Shown here: one piece after another, positions 49,201-57,995 of the stretch
Numbering within the stretch: position 1 is the first letter of the stretch
How the letters are laid out: each line of letters opens with the position of its first letter
From: Prevotella sp.
GTDB taxonomy: Bacteria > Bacteroidota > Bacteroidia > Bacteroidales > Bacteroidaceae
DNA length: 64,000 bases
Direction: 5' to 3'
NCBI GenBank assembly: GCA_017554105.1
Contig: JAFZIY010000016.1
Coordinates: 1-64,000 of the forward strand
Translations under genes and position numbers: made by a program
The notes under the pieces: model-generated
Seen by the model: only the letters and a program-made list of their open reading frames with translations
What the model was told of the DNA's origin: nothing
Database searches by the model: none

Positions 49201-52200
49201 ACATTGCCAAACCCGAAACAACGTTGGGGAGGTATGATGCGCAAACTCGACACCAACGACTTCGAGGCTGCAAACATTGAGTATATCGAGTTCTGGATGC
49301 TCGACCCGTTCATCTATAGCCGTGAGGACGGTACTGCTTTGCGCCATAGTGGTGACCTCTTCCTTAACTTAGGTGAGGTAAGCGAGGATATCCTTCGCGA
49401 TGGAAAGAAGTTCTATGAGAGTGGTATGCCAGTTGACGGCTCACAGAGCTTTACCACCACACAATGGGGTAAGATACCGACACAGTCGACGGTAACATAC
49501 GCCTTCGCAACGACCAGCGGTTCGCGCCAACTTCAGGACGTCGGATTCAACGGACTTACCAATCAGGAGGAAAGTCAGTACAGCACTTATCAGGACTTCC
49601 TTACCGCAGTGGGACAGAAGGTGACAGGAGCGGCACTCGACAGTATTATGGCCGACCCCGCCAATGACGACTATCACTATTTCCGTGGCAGCGACTTTGA
49701 CCGAATACAGGCTCCTATCCTTCAGCGCTACAAGCGCATCAACATGCCTCAGGGTAACTCTCCTGACAGTGACATGCGTTCCGAAGGATACGACACATCA
49801 TACAAGACATCTCCCGATGTGGAGGATATCAACCAGGATTATACGCTGAACGAGTATGAGAAATACTATCAGTATCGTATCGCCATACATCCCGACTCTC
49901 TCGTAGTGGGTGAGAACTTCATCGTTGACAAGCGTGAGACGACGCGTACTTTGCGCAATGGCAATCGTGAGACAGTCAACTGGTATCAGTTCCGTATTCC
50001 TATCCGAGAGTTCACGAGTCGTGTTGGAAACATCACCGACTTCACCTCTATCCGCTTCATGCGTATGTTCATGACAGGTTTCGAACTTCCAGTGATACTG
50101 CGTTTCGGTAGCTTCGACCTTGTCAGGGGAGAGTGGCGTGTCTATCAGCAGCAACTCGGAGCAGGCGGTTCGGGTAGGATGGCGGTCAGCGCTGTTAACA
50201 TTGAGGAGAACAATGACAAGACTCCTGTAAACTATGTCCTGCCTCCTGGTATACGCAGAGAGCAAGACCCGACTCAGCCACAGTTGACAGAGAGCAACGA
50301 GCAGGCCCTCGCCATTCAGGTCAACGACCTGTCAAACGAGGAGTCGAAGGCTGTTTATAAGAATACGACAATTGACTTCAGGCAATATAAGCGGTTACAG
50401 ATGTTTGTTCATGCAAATGCCTTTGAGAACAACTCAACTAACCTGCATGACAACCAGTTGGCAGTGTTCGTCCGTCTGGGAAGCGACTACAAGAGCAACT
50501 ATTACGAGTATCTGATTCCTCTGAAACTGACACCTGCCGGCCGATACGACCGTTATTCTTCAGCCGACTGTCGTGCAGTATGGCCAGAGGAGAACATGCT
50601 TGACATCGACCTCAGTGTCTTTACTAATGTCAAGAAGGCAAGAAATATTGCCAAGTCGAATGGAACGGCATCCTACAACCGTGAGTTTAGCGAATATGAT
50701 CCTGACCGTCCAAACAACCGTGTAAGCATCATGGGTAACCCGACTTTGGGCGAAGTGAAGACCATGATTATTGGAGTCCGCAACCTCGACCATGAGAATA
50801 AGTCGGGTGAGGTGTGGATAAATGAGTTGCGCCTATTAGAATATAATAATGAAGGAGGCTGGGCTGCACAGGCAGCACTTAACGTTCAGTTGAGCGATGT
50901 GGGTACAGTTAATGCCACGGGCAAGTACATGAGCGAAGGCTTTGGTGGTCTTGAGGAGGGCGTAATGCAGCGTTCACAGGACAACTACAAGACATATAGT
51001 GTCACGGCTAATGTCGAGTTGGGTAAGTTCTTCCCTGACAAGGCAAAGGTTTCGGCGCCTCTTTACTATTCGGTGACTAAGGAAGAGACGCGTCCGAAGT
51101 ATAATCCGCTCGACACCGACATGCGTCTTGACGATGCACTTGATGCAACAACAAGCAAGCATGAGCGTGACTCGATAGAGAGTATTGCGGTAACCAAGAC
51201 CACAAACACCAACTTCTCGCTTTCAAATGTACGTGTCGGCATAGCGACTAAACGTCATCCGATGCCTTACGACCCAGCCAACTTCACGTTCTCTTATAGC
51301 CACAGCCATCGTTATACCTCGGGTGAGACCACCGTTTATGAGAAGGAAGACAACTGGCGTGGTGCATTGAACTATAGTTACACTCCGGTTTACAAGCCAT
51401 TTGAGCCTTTCAAGAAGATTATCAAGAGCAAGAGTAAGTGGTTTGAGATATTTAAGAAGTTCGGATTCAACTGGTTGCCTCAGAACGTGACGTTCAACAC
51501 TGAGATAACACGTAATTACTATGAGTTGCAGGAACGAGACATGGAAGACCTCGGAGGCTCTCAACTGCCTCTGACTTTCAGCGAACAGTTCCTCTGGAAC
51601 CGTGACTTCTCAATTCGATGGGACTTAACGAAGAACATTCACATGACCTTCCATAGTGCAACACATGCCGAGATAGAGGAACCATACACGCCAATCAACA
51701 AGGACCTTTATCCCGACCGTTACACAGCATGGAAAGATTCGGTGAAGACTTCGCTGCGACACTTCGGTACGCCTCTCGACTATAACCAGTCGTTCTCATT
51801 GTCTTATCAGGTGCCTTTGAACCTTATTCCTATCTTTGATTGGGTAACTGCCGATGCCGCCTACACCTCAACATACAACTGGGTGCGTGGAACCGACCTT
51901 GATGATGGCACCTCACTCGGTAACAGGATAAGCAACAACCGCGACCTTAACATCAACGGTGGTTTCAACATGGAACGCCTTTACAACCATATACCATTCC
52001 TGAAGAAGACCAACGACAGGTTCAATAAGGCCATAAGCACTCCTCCCAAGAAGAAAACTCCTAAGACCACTCCGAAGAAAACAGATGACGGGAAGGGTAA
52101 GGAGCAAGCCGAACTGCCTAAGAACCAACGTTCTTTCGAAAAGGAGATTACGCTTATGCCAGACACTACCATTACAATCAGTCACGGTAGGAAGTCGAAG

Positions 52201-53844
52201 CGTTTGATGGTAAGTGCCAAGACAAGCGAGGGTAAGCAATTTAGGTTGCGTTATAGGGTTGTCGATCAGGACAAGATAAAGATTACCTCTAAGGTGGATA
52301 CGGCGACAACGGTGAAAATCACTGTCACATCCAGGCCGTCGATAGAGGATAAGGGATGGTACAAGACGGCACAATGTGTTGCGAGAGTGCTCATGATGGT
52401 GCGTACGGTAAACATCTCATATCGTAACCACTATGCTATGAGTGTGCCTGGATTCTTGCCTAATGTGGGTGATATTTTCGGTCAGCGACGGGGCGATATC
52501 ATGTCGCCGGGACTCGACTTCGCCTTTGGACTTATTGGCGACAGTTATCTCAACAAGGCGGCTGACAACGGATGGCTGTTGATGAACGACAGTGTGGCCA
52601 CGCCGGCAACCACAAACCAGAATGTCGATTTGCAGATAAGAACGACGCTTGAGCCAGTGAGGAATCTGAAGATAGACCTCAATGCCTCACGCACAGAGAA
52701 CAAGTCGCGCAGCATTCAGTATATGTATGAAGGACGCCCCACCACCCAGAGCGGTACGTTCACAATGACCACAATATCTCTGAAGAGTGCTTTTGAGGGC
52801 ATTGGCTCGGCAAACAGCGGATACCATTCAGCCTCCTTCGAGAAGTTCTGCAACTCTCTTGAAGGCTTCCGCAGCCGTGTTGAGGCTCAGTATGAAGGCG
52901 TCCCATATCCTGCTAACTCGTCAAAAGCGGGTAGCTCTTACTCTTCTGCTAACGAAGAAGGTAGGCTTGGGCTGTATAGTGCCGACGTTATGATACCCGC
53001 ATTCCTTTCTACCTATACAAGCAGTGGCGGTTCGGCACTGTCCATCTTCCCCAAATTGGCTAAACTGTTGCCTAACTGGTCTATAAGGTATGGTGGTCTT
53101 TCGCAACTGCCTTGGTTCCGCGATTTGTTCAAGAGCGTTAATCTGAACCACTCATATAAGAGCATATATTCTGTAGGTTCCTATAGTTCCTATAGTACCT
53201 TCCAGGAATATATGAACGGACTTGGCTTCGTCAACGATGTCACAACATCAATCCCTGTGCCTTCATCGATGTTCAACGTATCGACGGTGAGCATCACAGA
53301 GGCATTCGCTCCACTGCTCGGAATCGACGTGACGCTGCAAAACAACATGACATGCAAGCTCGAATACCGTAAGACACGCAACCTCTCGCTGTCAATGACG
53401 AGTGTGCAGATAAGTGAGGCTTACAGCAATGACTGGGTATTGGGCATGGGATATAAGATTGTCGACTTCAAGTTGTTCGGTGGTGGCAACCATCGCAAGG
53501 TTAAGTCGAACAAGAAGAAAGATGGCGAAGACCAACAACAGAGCAGTTCTTCGCAAAGTTCTTCGAAGTCAAAGGGCATCAGCCATGACCTTAACCTGCG
53601 TCTTGACCTCAGTTATCGTCGTCAGGCATCCATCGTTCGCGACATTGCGACGATGACAAGTTCGGCTTCTTCTGGAAATACCGCATTCAAGTTAGCATTC
53701 AATGCTGACTATACAATGTCACGACTGCTTACTATGAGTTTCTACTATGACTGTCAGACGAACACTCCGTTGCTGACATCGAGCAGTTATCCGACTACCA
53801 CTCAGGATTTCGGACTGAGTCTTAAGTTCTCGCTGACACGATGA
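46273..53844 (+). CDS. sprA: Type IX secretion translocon SprA (Sov)
   Basis: This 2,523-residue protein is by far the largest in the window. It is the giant beta-barrel that conducts type IX secretion substrates through the outer membrane. It opens with a hydrophobic export segment (KKVYILLMAAVSINMFAWNVVP). Family blocks are DLDLPDNLKLDVVYNDTLDRY, KNSEILQAEGKEKFDFTDM and IDNPSLPIRNRKTTTMDFDEKINLNVNGKVGDK. SGEVWINELRLLEYNNEGGW, and a C-terminus of alternating strands ending in the aromatic/Arg pair FSLTR, fit SprA. The start is probably GTG at 46273; ATG at 46309 is an alternative. The gene is complete. It lies downstream of ruvA and upstream of a pafA-like gene. Confidence 0.95.
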   Translation: MGNLKKVYILLMAAVSINMFAWNVVPIIREHTEKSPYTQDDPTRNRNRQQNQKPDDKDKKGNDDKKPVVQELIIDDEDSIPDSLLNPRWGVQRISPITFDDLTRNPADLDLPDNLKLDVVYNDTLDRYIIGSKIGDTYVNAPIMMTPEEYRQWSEKRDRDRFFRSKNSEILQAEGKEKFDFTDMHFDLGPAEKIFGPGGVRIKTQGTAELKFGATLKNIDNPSLPIRNRKTTTMDFDEKINLNVNGKVGDKVNMNLNYNTDATFDFDAQNIKLKYEGKEDEIIKLVEAGNVSFPSNSSLVRGASSLFGIRTDWQFGKLKLQTVLSQKKSSSKSVTSRGGVQLTPFEIDAANYEENRHFFLSFYFRDRYDASMRTLPNLTTGVTLNRIELWVTNKTGTTTNTRNIIALPDLGEGAKGMVPSNNANSLYSDLTTTYNAARDIDQSSTVLDVAFTGGTDYEKLQSARLLSPSEYTVNQALGYISLRSSLQTDQVLAVAYEYTYGGVTYQVGEFASDITDVSQALFVKSLKNTSNNPMQSNWDLMMKNVYYLASSVEKDKFRLDVKFQSDTAGVYLSYIPEPQVKDQILIKVLGADRLDNNMKAHPNGYFDYVDGYTVSNGRVFLPSAEPFGEYLYNYLTQKGVAPATAEKYCFMELYDSTKTVAKQIAEKDKYLLQGQFRGTSANVISLGAYNVAQGSVRVTAGGVELVEGSDYSVDYSAGEVTILNQSIIDAGTSVSVSLDSQSDYAQERKTMIGINWQYDFNKNLQLSGTFQHLSEQALTTKVSMGNEPLNNTLWGVNINWKQESQWLTNMLNKIPFLHCTQPSHISFSGEFAQLIAGKSHGTQDNASYLDDFENTKNALDVSSPTSWIMSSVPTMFKEYNDKSSLKSGYNRALLSWYTIDQLFTSRSSSLVPGHIKSDLNQLSNHYVREVYVDELYPNRDQSTYSGATNRLSILNLAYYPSERGAYNFDPDLNSDGTLPNPKQRWGGMMRKLDTNDFEAANIEYIEFWMLDPFIYSREDGTALRHSGDLFLNLGEVSEDILRDGKKFYESGMPVDGSQSFTTTQWGKIPTQSTVTYAFATTSGSRQLQDVGFNGLTNQEESQYSTYQDFLTAVGQKVTGAALDSIMADPANDDYHYFRGSDFDRIQAPILQRYKRINMPQGNSPDSDMRSEGYDTSYKTSPDVEDINQDYTLNEYEKYYQYRIAIHPDSLVVGENFIVDKRETTRTLRNGNRETVNWYQFRIPIREFTSRVGNITDFTSIRFMRMFMTGFELPVILRFGSFDLVRGEWRVYQQQLGAGGSGRMAVSAVNIEENNDKTPVNYVLPPGIRREQDPTQPQLTESNEQALAIQVNDLSNEESKAVYKNTTIDFRQYKRLQMFVHANAFENNSTNLHDNQLAVFVRLGSDYKSNYYEYLIPLKLTPAGRYDRYSSADCRAVWPEENMLDIDLSVFTNVKKARNIAKSNGTASYNREFSEYDPDRPNNRVSIMGNPTLGEVKTMIIGVRNLDHENKSGEVWINELRLLEYNNEGGWAAQAALNVQLSDVGTVNATGKYMSEGFGGLEEGVMQRSQDNYKTYSVTANVELGKFFPDKAKVSAPLYYSVTKEETRPKYNPLDTDMRLDDALDATTSKHERDSIESIAVTKTTNTNFSLSNVRVGIATKRHPMPYDPANFTFSYSHSHRYTSGETTVYEKEDNWRGALNYSYTPVYKPFEPFKKIIKSKSKWFEIFKKFGFNWLPQNVTFNTEITRNYYELQERDMEDLGGSQLPLTFSEQFLWNRDFSIRWDLTKNIHMTFHSATHAEIEEPYTPINKDLYPDRYTAWKDSVKTSLRHFGTPLDYNQSFSLSYQVPLNLIPIFDWVTADAAYTSTYNWVRGTDLDDGTSLGNRISNNRDLNINGGFNMERLYNHIPFLKKTNDRFNKAISTPPKKKTPKTTPKKTDDGKGKEQAELPKNQRSFEKEITLMPDTTITISHGRKSKRLMVSAKTSEGKQFRLRYRVVDQDKIKITSKVDTATTVKITVTSRPSIEDKGWYKTAQCVARVLMMVRTVNISYRNHYAMSVPGFLPNVGDIFGQRRGDIMSPGLDFAFGLIGDSYLNKAADNGWLLMNDSVATPATTNQNVDLQIRTTLEPVRNLKIDLNASRTENKSRSIQYMYEGRPTTQSGTFTMTTISLKSAFEGIGSANSGYHSASFEKFCNSLEGFRSRVEAQYEGVPYPANSSKAGSSYSSANEEGRLGLYSADVMIPAFLSTYTSSGGSALSIFPKLAKLLPNWSIRYGGLSQLPWFRDLFKSVNLNHSYKSIYSVGSYSSYSTFQEYMNGLGFVNDVTTSIPVPSSMFNVSTVSITEAFAPLLGIDVTLQNNMTCKLEYRKTRNLSLSMTSVQISEAYSNDWVLGMGYKIVDFKLFGGGNHRKVKSNKKKDGEDQQQSSSSQSSSKSKGISHDLNLRLDLSYRRQASIVRDIATMTSSASSGNTAFKLAFNADYTMSRLLTMSFYYDCQTNTPLLTSSSYPTTTQDFGLSLKFSLTR

Positions 53845-53872
53845 TGTGATTCTCAAACAAATAAACTATAAT

Positions 53873-55387
53873 ATGAAAAAAACACTTACCGCATTCATCA
53901 TGCTGTTGTCGGTACTCTCGGCATCGGCTGATAATTTTCGTCCGAAACTTATCGTTGGCATCGTTGTTGACCAGATGCGCTGGGACTACCTCTATCGTTT
54001 CTACAACGAATATGGCACTGGCGGTTTCCGCCGTATGCTCGCTGATGGTTATACCTTTGAGGATTGCCAGATAAATTACATCCCGTCGGTGACCGCGATA
54101 GGCCACACTTCAGTTTACACCGGCTCCGTTCCGAGCATTCACGGCATTGCAGGAAACAATTTCTTGCTCAATGGCAAGATGACATATTGTGCTGACGACT
54201 CCACCGTTATGACTGTCGGCAGCGGCACGAAGGCAGGAAAGATGTCACCGCGTAACTTGCAGGTAACGACAATAGGAGATGAACTGAAGACTGCAACTAA
54301 CTGGAAGTCAAAGGTAATAGGTGTCTCCTTCAAGGACCGTGCGGCAATTATGCCTGCCGGACATTCTGCTGATGGTGCCTTCTGGTTTGACAAAAAGGAA
54401 CTGTGTTTCGTCACTTCCACCTATTACATGGAATCTCTTCCAGAATGGGTTAAGGACTATAACAAGACAATTGCGAAGGAGGTGAAGAAACTCAAACCAA
54501 TAGATGCAGGTTCGAAACACTTTGACCGTCCTGCCGATATGGTGCAGTATTCACCTTACGGCAACCTTATTGTGGAGGAAATGGCCAAGTGCGCCATCAA
54601 GGGAGAGAGACTCGGACAGCGCGGGGAGACCGATATGCTGTGCATAAGTTTCTCTTGTCCCGATGTTGTAGGTCATGCTTTCGGTACCCATGCCGAGATA
54701 ACACATGAACAGTATATCGAACTTGACAAGCAACTTGCCGACCTTTTCAACTATCTCGACAAGACAATCGGGAAGGGAGAGTATGTCGCTTTCCTAACTG
54801 CCGACCATGGTGCCGCAAACGGCATATTGCAGAATCAGCAGCATAAGATTCCGTCTGATGGATTCTTTGGTGACCGCGAGGAGCCGGCTGTTAATGAGTT
54901 TCTTGCCAAGAAGTATCCTGGTCATGACAAATTGGTTAGTAGAATAATGGACTATAAGGTTGTTATCAACCGCGAACAAGCTGAAGGTCTCGATATCGTA
55001 AACCTGAGGAAAGATATCGTAGAATACTTCAAGGGTAATCCACTCGTGATGTATGCCGTCGACCTAGAGGAAATATCGGCTGCCAGTGTGCCGTCATTTA
55101 TCCGTGAAAAGATGTACAACGGGTATAACCGAGAGCGCAGCGGTGACATACAGTTGATACTGAAGCCTGGTGTTTATGGTGTTTGGAAAGAGATAGGGGA
55201 GGGCACAACTCATGGATGTTGGAATCCCTACGATTGCCATATTCCGTTTGTGTTGATGGGATGGGGCGTGCCTCACGGCTCATGTTCTACGGAGGTTCAC
55301 ATTACCGACATTGCCCCTACGGTGTGCAATCTTGTGCATATTCAGATGCCAAGTGGCTGCATCGGAATGCCAAGGGAGATGAAGTAG
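53873..55387 (+). CDS. PafA-like secreted alkaline phosphatase / phosphodiesterase-superfamily enzyme
   Basis: 504 residues with signal peptide LTAFIMLLSVLSASA. It is an alkaline-phosphatase-superfamily hydrolase. The metal motif is VGIVVDQMRWDYLYRF. The nucleophile Thr lies in YIPSVTAIGHTSVYTGSVPSIHGIAGNNF. The Lys-Arg pair diagnostic of PafA-type monoesterases is in GVSFKDRAAIMPAGHS, and the zinc ligands are in FLTADHGAANG, CPDVVGHAFGTHA and EGTTHGCWNPYDCHIPFVLMG. PafA lets Bacteroidetes take phosphate from organic esters in the periplasm without calcium-dependent PhoX. I start at 53873. Confidence 0.9.
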   Translation: MKKTLTAFIMLLSVLSASADNFRPKLIVGIVVDQMRWDYLYRFYNEYGTGGFRRMLADGYTFEDCQINYIPSVTAIGHTSVYTGSVPSIHGIAGNNFLLNGKMTYCADDSTVMTVGSGTKAGKMSPRNLQVTTIGDELKTATNWKSKVIGVSFKDRAAIMPAGHSADGAFWFDKKELCFVTSTYYMESLPEWVKDYNKTIAKEVKKLKPIDAGSKHFDRPADMVQYSPYGNLIVEEMAKCAIKGERLGQRGETDMLCISFSCPDVVGHAFGTHAEITHEQYIELDKQLADLFNYLDKTIGKGEYVAFLTADHGAANGILQNQQHKIPSDGFFGDREEPAVNEFLAKKYPGHDKLVSRIMDYKVVINREQAEGLDIVNLRKDIVEYFKGNPLVMYAVDLEEISAASVPSFIREKMYNGYNRERSGDIQLILKPGVYGVWKEIGEGTTHGCWNPYDCHIPFVLMGWGVPHGSCSTEVHITDIAPTVCNLVHIQMPSGCIGMPREMK

Positions 55388-55394
55388 TCCTGCA

Positions 55395-55470
55395 AAAGGT
55401 GTCCTTTTGCATTCCCATTGATGGCCTTTCGTGATGCGAAAGATGCCCAATTGCAATGCAAAACGTGCTG
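55395..55470. repeat. Phased palindrome array P22-c: three to four decaying dyads
   Basis: AAAG-GTGTC-CTTT (55395), ATTG-ATGGC-CTTT (55417) and AAAG-ATGCC-CAAT (55439) lie 22 bp apart. A weak fourth unit (55461) merges with the terminator stem. Outer arms of unit 1 extend to GCAAAAG/CTTTTGC. The centre and arm consensus is that of P22-b, so the two arrays are one sequence family. Confidence 0.75.
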
Positions 55471-55496
55471 AATTACGATGTAATCCAGCACGTTTT
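55460..55496. terminator. Terminator between convergent pafA-like and phosphoglucosamine mutase genes
   Basis: AAAACGTGCTG (55460-55470) and CAGCACGTTTT (55486-55496) form an 11-bp stem. The loop can also pair ATTAC with GTAAT. A-rich and T-rich ends allow use from both sides. Confidence 0.8.
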
Positions 55497-55517
55497 ATTA
55501 TTGAAAGCAAACTCTAA

Positions 55518-56918
55518 CTATTGCATGTCATATACCACCTGCATAATCTTCTTGCCCAAAGCGTCTGCCTGTTCCATTGTTGAGGCCTCGCTATAGACGC
55601 GGATTATCGGCTCGGTATTGCTCTTGCGTAGGTGTACCCATGAGTCGGCGAAGTCAATCTTCACGCCGTCTATGTCGTTCACTTGCTCATTGCTGTACAT
55701 CTCTTTCACCTTCTCAAGAATCTTGTCAACGTCAGTATCTGGAGTCAGGTCAATGCGGTTCTTAGCGATAAAGTAAGGAGGGAAAGTCTGTCTTAGTTCA
55801 GACACTTTCATTTCCTTGCGTGCCAATGCGCTGAGGAAGAGTGCAATGCCTACCAAGGCATCACGTCCGTAGTGGCTTTCGGGGAAAATCACTCCGCCGT
55901 TTCCTTCTCCGCCAATCACTGCTCCCACCTCTTTCATCTTAGTCGTGACGTTCACCTCGCCGACAGCAGCAGCGAAGTATTGTCCTCCGTGAACCTCGGT
56001 GACATCGCGAAGAGCACGGGTGGAACTGAGATTGCTCACCGTAGTGAGTCCCTTCTTGCCGTCTTCTTCCATGCGTGAGAGCACATAGTCGGCAACGGAA
56101 ACAAGCGTATATTCCTCGCCGAACATCTCTCCGTTCTCGCAGATGAATGCCAGACGGTCAACATCAGGGTCAACCACGATGCCGAGGTCATAGTGCTTGT
56201 GCTTCATCTCGTCCATTATGCCTTGCAGGTTTTTCTCCAATGGCTCAGGGTTATGGGCGAAGTCTCCGTTCGGTTCTTTGTTGAGGAACTTATAAGATAC
56301 ACGCAGTTTCTCAAGGAGTTTCGGCAGTATGACACCTCCAACGGAGTTGATGGAATCAACGCAGACGTTGAATCGTGCGTTACGAATCGCCTCCTTGTCA
56401 ACCAAAGGTAGTTGCACAACGGCATTGATATGCTTCTCATCGAACGAGTTGTCCTCGATATACTTGCCCAGATGGTCAACATCGGCATATTCAAAGTTCT
56501 CCTTTTCAGCGATGCTCAGAACCTCGTTGCCTTCTTCTTTGTTAAGAAACTCGCCTTCGTTATTCAGCAGTTTCAGCGCGTTCCACTGTCGTGGGTTGTG
56601 ACTTGCGGTGATGATGATACCACCGTCAGCACCTGACATACGCACTGCCAGTTCGGTTGTAGGAGTCGTTGCGAGGCCGATATTGATTACATCGTAGCCG
56701 TAACCCATCAGGGTTCCGCATACAACGTTCTTTACCATCTCGCCAGAGATGCGAGCATCCCTGCCTACTACTATCTTGCCCGAACCCTCAGGGCGGTTCT
56801 TCCTGATAAATGTGGCATAGGCGGTAACAAACTTCACGATGTCAAGAGGGTTGAGCGTGTCGCCCGTTGGTCCTCCAATCGTTCCGCGAATGCCTGAAAT
56901 CGATTTTATAAGAGTCAT
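55518..56918 (-). CDS. glmM: Phosphoglucosamine mutase
   Basis: A 466-residue alpha-D-phosphohexomutase. It has the N-terminal KSISGIRGTIGG and the phosphoserine loop GIIITASHNPRQWNALKLL. The metal loop is VVDPDVDRLAFICENGEM, followed by the substrate loop IGGEGNGGVIFPESHYGRDAL, and the phosphate-binding LRKSNTEPIIRVYSEA. GlmM interconverts glucosamine-6-P and glucosamine-1-P for UDP-GlcNAc synthesis; phosphomannomutase is the alternative, but length and loops favour GlmM-type. It converges with the pafA-like gene. Confidence 0.9.
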   Translation of the reverse strand: MTLIKSISGIRGTIGGPTGDTLNPLDIVKFVTAYATFIRKNRPEGSGKIVVGRDARISGEMVKNVVCGTLMGYGYDVINIGLATTPTTELAVRMSGADGGIIITASHNPRQWNALKLLNNEGEFLNKEEGNEVLSIAEKENFEYADVDHLGKYIEDNSFDEKHINAVVQLPLVDKEAIRNARFNVCVDSINSVGGVILPKLLEKLRVSYKFLNKEPNGDFAHNPEPLEKNLQGIMDEMKHKHYDLGIVVDPDVDRLAFICENGEMFGEEYTLVSVADYVLSRMEEDGKKGLTTVSNLSSTRALRDVTEVHGGQYFAAAVGEVNVTTKMKEVGAVIGGEGNGGVIFPESHYGRDALVGIALFLSALARKEMKVSELRQTFPPYFIAKNRIDLTPDTDVDKILEKVKEMYSNEQVNDIDGVKIDFADSWVHLRKSNTEPIIRVYSEASTMEQADALGKKIMQVVYDMQ

Positions 56919-57011
56919 TTTATTCTATGTGATGTTTCCTAAATGCAGTTAATTAAAGCCTATGGAGATTATATAAAACTACTTATCCCCTAAATCATTT
57001 TCCAAACTTCT

Positions 57012-57653
57012 TTACACTCCCTTCTCGTAGGTTATGGTATAGAAGCATGGATAAACCCTTGAGGATGCATAATTATGACCTTGCGTGTGCGGTACAATGA
57101 GTTGCACTTTTGCTTTTTCATCATTCTCGTTTTGAGGTCTTCCTATATTAATATACGACAAAGGCGCAAGCCATCCCGAGGGAACAGAGGCGCTGCCGTA
57201 TGCCTCGTACATAAGGCTACTGTTAGTGTCGAAGGAGGCGGTGAATGTTCCGCTGGTATTCGTTACGGTCATCTTCTCCGGAATAGCGGCGTAATACGCG
57301 GCTGTCAAATTGTTCAGTGAAGTGGAGTCGGTCATGATATTCTTCTCAATAAAGCGGCAAAGGACTTTCGTGGTTTCACCGTTCTTTATTTTCTCTCCAC
57401 ATCCTTTGCGTATTATCTGAATGTAAACTCCGGAAGAATTAATCAGTACATACTCGTTCTTCGACACATCAGTGGTGTAACCCTTCTGTGCAAATTCTGT
57501 CTCGCTGATAACCTTTATGCCCTTGTCAACTATAAACTTTTTGATAGCATTGTTCTCTTTTTCTATCTGGTCGGCATACGTCTCGGTATGGTTGCAACTT
57601 GCCGATAACATCATTACGGCAAGTGAAACGAGGGCAAATAGCGTTTTCTTCAT
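57012..57653 (-). CDS. DUF4827 lipoprotein
   Basis: 213 residues with a lipobox (VSLAVMMLSASC, Cys near residue 20). The mature protein has an N-terminal coiled region (QIEKENNAIKKFIVDKGIKVI), then EFAQKGYTTDVSKNEYVLINSSGVYIQIIRKGCGEKIKNGETTKVLCRFIEKNI (read in parts). The DUF4827 core closes with VQLIVPHTQGHNYASSRVYPCFYTITYEKGV. The C-terminal part resembles the FKBP-type fold scaffold seen in this family. Function unknown; outer-membrane associated by sorting logic. Promoter element TAATTTTG at 57724-57731. Confidence 0.85.
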   Translation of the reverse strand: MKKTLFALVSLAVMMLSASCNHTETYADQIEKENNAIKKFIVDKGIKVISETEFAQKGYTTDVSKNEYVLINSSGVYIQIIRKGCGEKIKNGETTKVLCRFIEKNIMTDSTSLNNLTAAYYAAIPEKMTVTNTSGTFTASFDTNSSLMYEAYGSASVPSGWLAPLSYINIGRPQNENDEKAKVQLIVPHTQGHNYASSRVYPCFYTITYEKGV

Positions 57654-57723
57654 ATATAATAATAGGAAATTAATAATTGCTTGCAGTATTACGGGATTCT
57701 TACCATTATCTGCTTAACGGCGG

Positions 57724-57731
57724 CAAAATTA
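57724..57731 (-). promoter_or_regulatory. -7 element for the DUF4827 gene
   Basis: CAAAATTA, read on the minus strand as TAATTTTG, 71 bp before the start. Confidence 0.45.
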
Positions 57732-57860
57732 CAAAATTAGTCTGAAATACTCTAATTTTTTTCGATACTTTTGAACGGCGTTATATCTATTTAATAAATT
57801 CTGGCGATGCAGATGTCGGCATTTATAATACTTTGTGAGTGACTGAGCGAGACAATTATT

Positions 57861-57905
57861 TGCACAAAAGTTTTGTTTTGTGCACATTTATTGAGCAAAT
57901 GTGCA
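57861..57905. promoter_or_regulatory. Three-armed inverted repeat upstream of the etf operon, possible operator
   Basis: TGCACAAAA (57861), TTTTGTGCACATTT (57876-57889) and AAATGTGCA (57897-57905) form two alternative hairpins that share the middle arm. TGCA cores lie at 57861, 57881 and 57902, about two helical turns apart. It ends about 40 bp upstream of the -7 element, so it could be a regulator site. No regulator is known here. Confidence 0.5.
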
Positions 57906-57945
57906 TTTTTAGATACTTTTTCTTTGTGACACAATAAAAAAAGTG

Positions 57946-57953
57946 TACCTTTG
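57946..57953 (+). promoter_or_regulatory. Promoter of the etfBA operon
   Basis: TACCTTTG with TTG 19 bp upstream (57924-57926), 43 bp before the etfB ATG. Confidence 0.65.
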
Positions 57954-57995
57954 CACCCTCGAAAGAATATCTAATTTGTTTATTGAATATCATTT

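Noticed and set aside
53846-53872. Nine-residue extension of the PafA-like protein
   Set aside because: It would bury the signal peptide; MKKTLTAFIMLL at 53873 gives a standard signal.
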